From Bdellovibrionales bacterium RIFOXYD12_FULL_39_22 (GTDB lineage: Bacteria; Bdellovibrionota; Bacteriovoracia; Bacteriovoracales; Bacteriovoracaceae): a stretch of 64,000 bases of DNA. The translations under genes were made by a program, and so were the position numbers. The stretch lies in the NCBI GenBank assembly GCA_001770205.1, contig MEQL01000007.1, positions 1-64,000 of the forward strand, read 5' to 3'. The notes beneath the pieces were generated by a model, which saw only the letters and a list, made by a program, of their open reading frames with translations, had not been told where the DNA came from and ran no database searches. Numbering within the stretch: the stretch's first letter is position 1; each line of letters begins with the position of its first letter. Positions 63,043 to 64,000 of the stretch are shown here, piece after piece.

Positions 63043-64000
63043 ATGAAAGATTCACGATCACTAGACCAAATTACCCAAGAAATTATTCGAATTAAGACGG
63101 TTCATGCACTTATTGCTGGTAATACACAGAATGAAGCAGCTGCGCTATTTGGAGTATCCCTGAAGGCCGTTAATAACTGGTGGAGAATATATTGTGAATT
63201 GGGTATCCCAGGTCTGCGAATGAAATCACGCCGGCCCAAATCAGCCGATGCCGGTGGTAAGTTAAAGGGCTGGCAATGTGCGAGTATAGTTCGGACAATT
63301 ATGAAAAAGACGCCTGATCAACTTGAATTTGGTTTTATGCTCTGGACACGAGATGCTATTGCTGAATTAATAAAAGATCGATTCAAAGTTCGACTATCTA
63401 AATGGACAGTAGGTCGCCTTCTTAAAAAGTGGGGAATGTCACCGCAAAAGCCCTTAAAAAAGGCCTATCAGCAGCAACCAGAGGTTGTGAAAACCTGGCT
63501 AGATAAGGAATACCCACGCATTGCCCGCAAGGCCGCACAAGAAAAAGCGGAGATTTTGTGGGGTGATGAGATGGGTGTGCGCTCTGACGATCAAACTGGA
63601 AGAACCTACGGCAAGATTGGACAAACTCCTGTTGTCAAAGTCTCGGGCCAGCGGTTTTCATGCCAGATGATTTCAACAATATCCAATCGTGGAAATTTGC
63701 GCTTCATGATTTTTGATGGGAAATTCAACGCTGATGTTTGTATCACCTTTTTGAAGCGCCTGATCAAGGACTCTATGCGCAAAGTTTTCTTGATTCTTGA
63801 TGGACATCCAGTTCACAAATCCAAAAAAGTTAAATCGTGGATAGCAGCAAATTCCAACAAGATCAGCCCTTTTATATTACCGGCATATAGCCCAGAACTC
63901 AACCCTGATGAATTATTAAATCAAGATGTAAATGTAAAAACCAATGCTGTAAGAAAAAAAACGGGCCATTAACAAAAAAGAGCTAAAGAAGAATTTAACT
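63043..64000 (+). mobile_element. IS630-family transposase gene, frame shifted at an A8 run, cut by window edge
   Basis: The first frame (63043-63972) gives 309 residues. It opens with a helix-turn-helix (NEAAALFGVSLKAVNNWWRI) and continues with LSKWTVGRLLKKWGMSPQKP. The DDE core shows Asp in ILWGDEMGVRSDD, Asp in VFLILDGHPVHKSK and Glu in LPAYSPELNPDELLNQDV. It then stops soon after NAVRKKTGH. At 63954-63961 there are eight As. Reading one A fewer continues RKKRAINKKELKKNL, the normal family ending, through the window edge. So the product needs a frameshift at the A-run or is a decayed copy. Confidence 0.88.

Noticed and set aside
1..64000. CRISPR arrays, tRNA or rRNA genes
   Set aside because: No regularly spaced repeats, cloverleaf-like sequences or rRNA segments were seen on either strand, although a covariance search could not be run.

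Overview
The window is AT-rich chromosomal DNA (GC near 40% by eye) from a Gram-negative bacterium. It encodes beta-barrel and secretin-type outer-membrane proteins, several lipoproteins, a type IV pilus machine, a chemotaxis core and a sugar-nucleotide pathway. Gene content and style (RNase P RNA next to a DUF164 zinc-ribbon gene, an MSHA-like pilus, a large SEC-C/SNF2 protein, a stand-alone HNH nuclease) fit the Bdellovibrionota or former delta-proteobacteria. That placement is inference, because no rRNA or other decisive marker is present. GGCC is strongly over-represented in the core genes and scarce in a few likely imported ones.

Layout. 1-2.3 kb: edge of an IS1634-type transposase, a higBA toxin-antitoxin pair and mostly empty DNA. 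2.2-4.16 kb: a lipoprotein serine protease bracketed by a 24-bp direct repeat. 4.15-10.6 kb: outer-membrane protein, hemW, M16 peptidase, RhlE-type helicase. 10.6-12.2 kb: small hypothetical gene, rnpB, DUF164 protein. 12.3-15.6 kb: aroC-aroB-aroA. 15.6-29.4 kb: an MSHA-like type IV pilus locus. A seven-gene leftward operon (mshM, mshN, pilM, pilN, pilO, mshK, mshL) diverges from four pilin genes plus mshG. A leftward group (Maf-like protein, GT9-like protein, mshE, receiver) converges on mshG. 29.6-36.1 kb: beta-helix lipoprotein, MgtE, receiver, ElbB, HAMP-type membrane protein, FecR protein and small exported proteins. 36.3-42.8 kb: cheW-mcp-cheA-cheR-cheB on the minus strand. 42.9-52.5 kb: MurG paralogue, two OmpR-type regulators (one with its kinase), YhcC-type radical SAM protein, MazG-like enzyme, ABC-F protein, phytase-like lipoprotein, Hsp20, a tiny membrane protein and an HPF-like protein. 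52.6-56.7 kb: wbpE-wbpB-wbpD-wbpA. 56.7-62.1 kb: HNH nuclease divergent from a 1,417-residue SEC-C/SNF2 helicase. 62.1-64 kb: gene remnant, small exported protein and an IS630-family transposase cut by the window edge.

How the genes work together. The pilus locus supplies secretin, alignment proteins, ATPase, platform protein and pilins, but no prepilin peptidase or retraction ATPase, which must lie elsewhere. The Maf/GT9-like pair in the ATPase operon and the wbp sugar pathway suggest surface glycans. The chemotaxis operon has a two-Hpt CheA, a receptor without a periplasmic sensor and no CheY of its own.

The most notable observations are: a tandem minor-pilin array in which the codons of one pilin's Ca-binding loop provide the start codon of the next; a pilin fused to an adhesin-like domain; a FecR-gene leader hairpin that would hide the ribosome-binding site; an 11-codon leader ORF before hsp20; a 25-residue membrane protein; probable leaderless promoters for higB and the left transposase; and the direct-repeat-bounded protease. 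No CRISPR array, tRNA or rRNA was seen.
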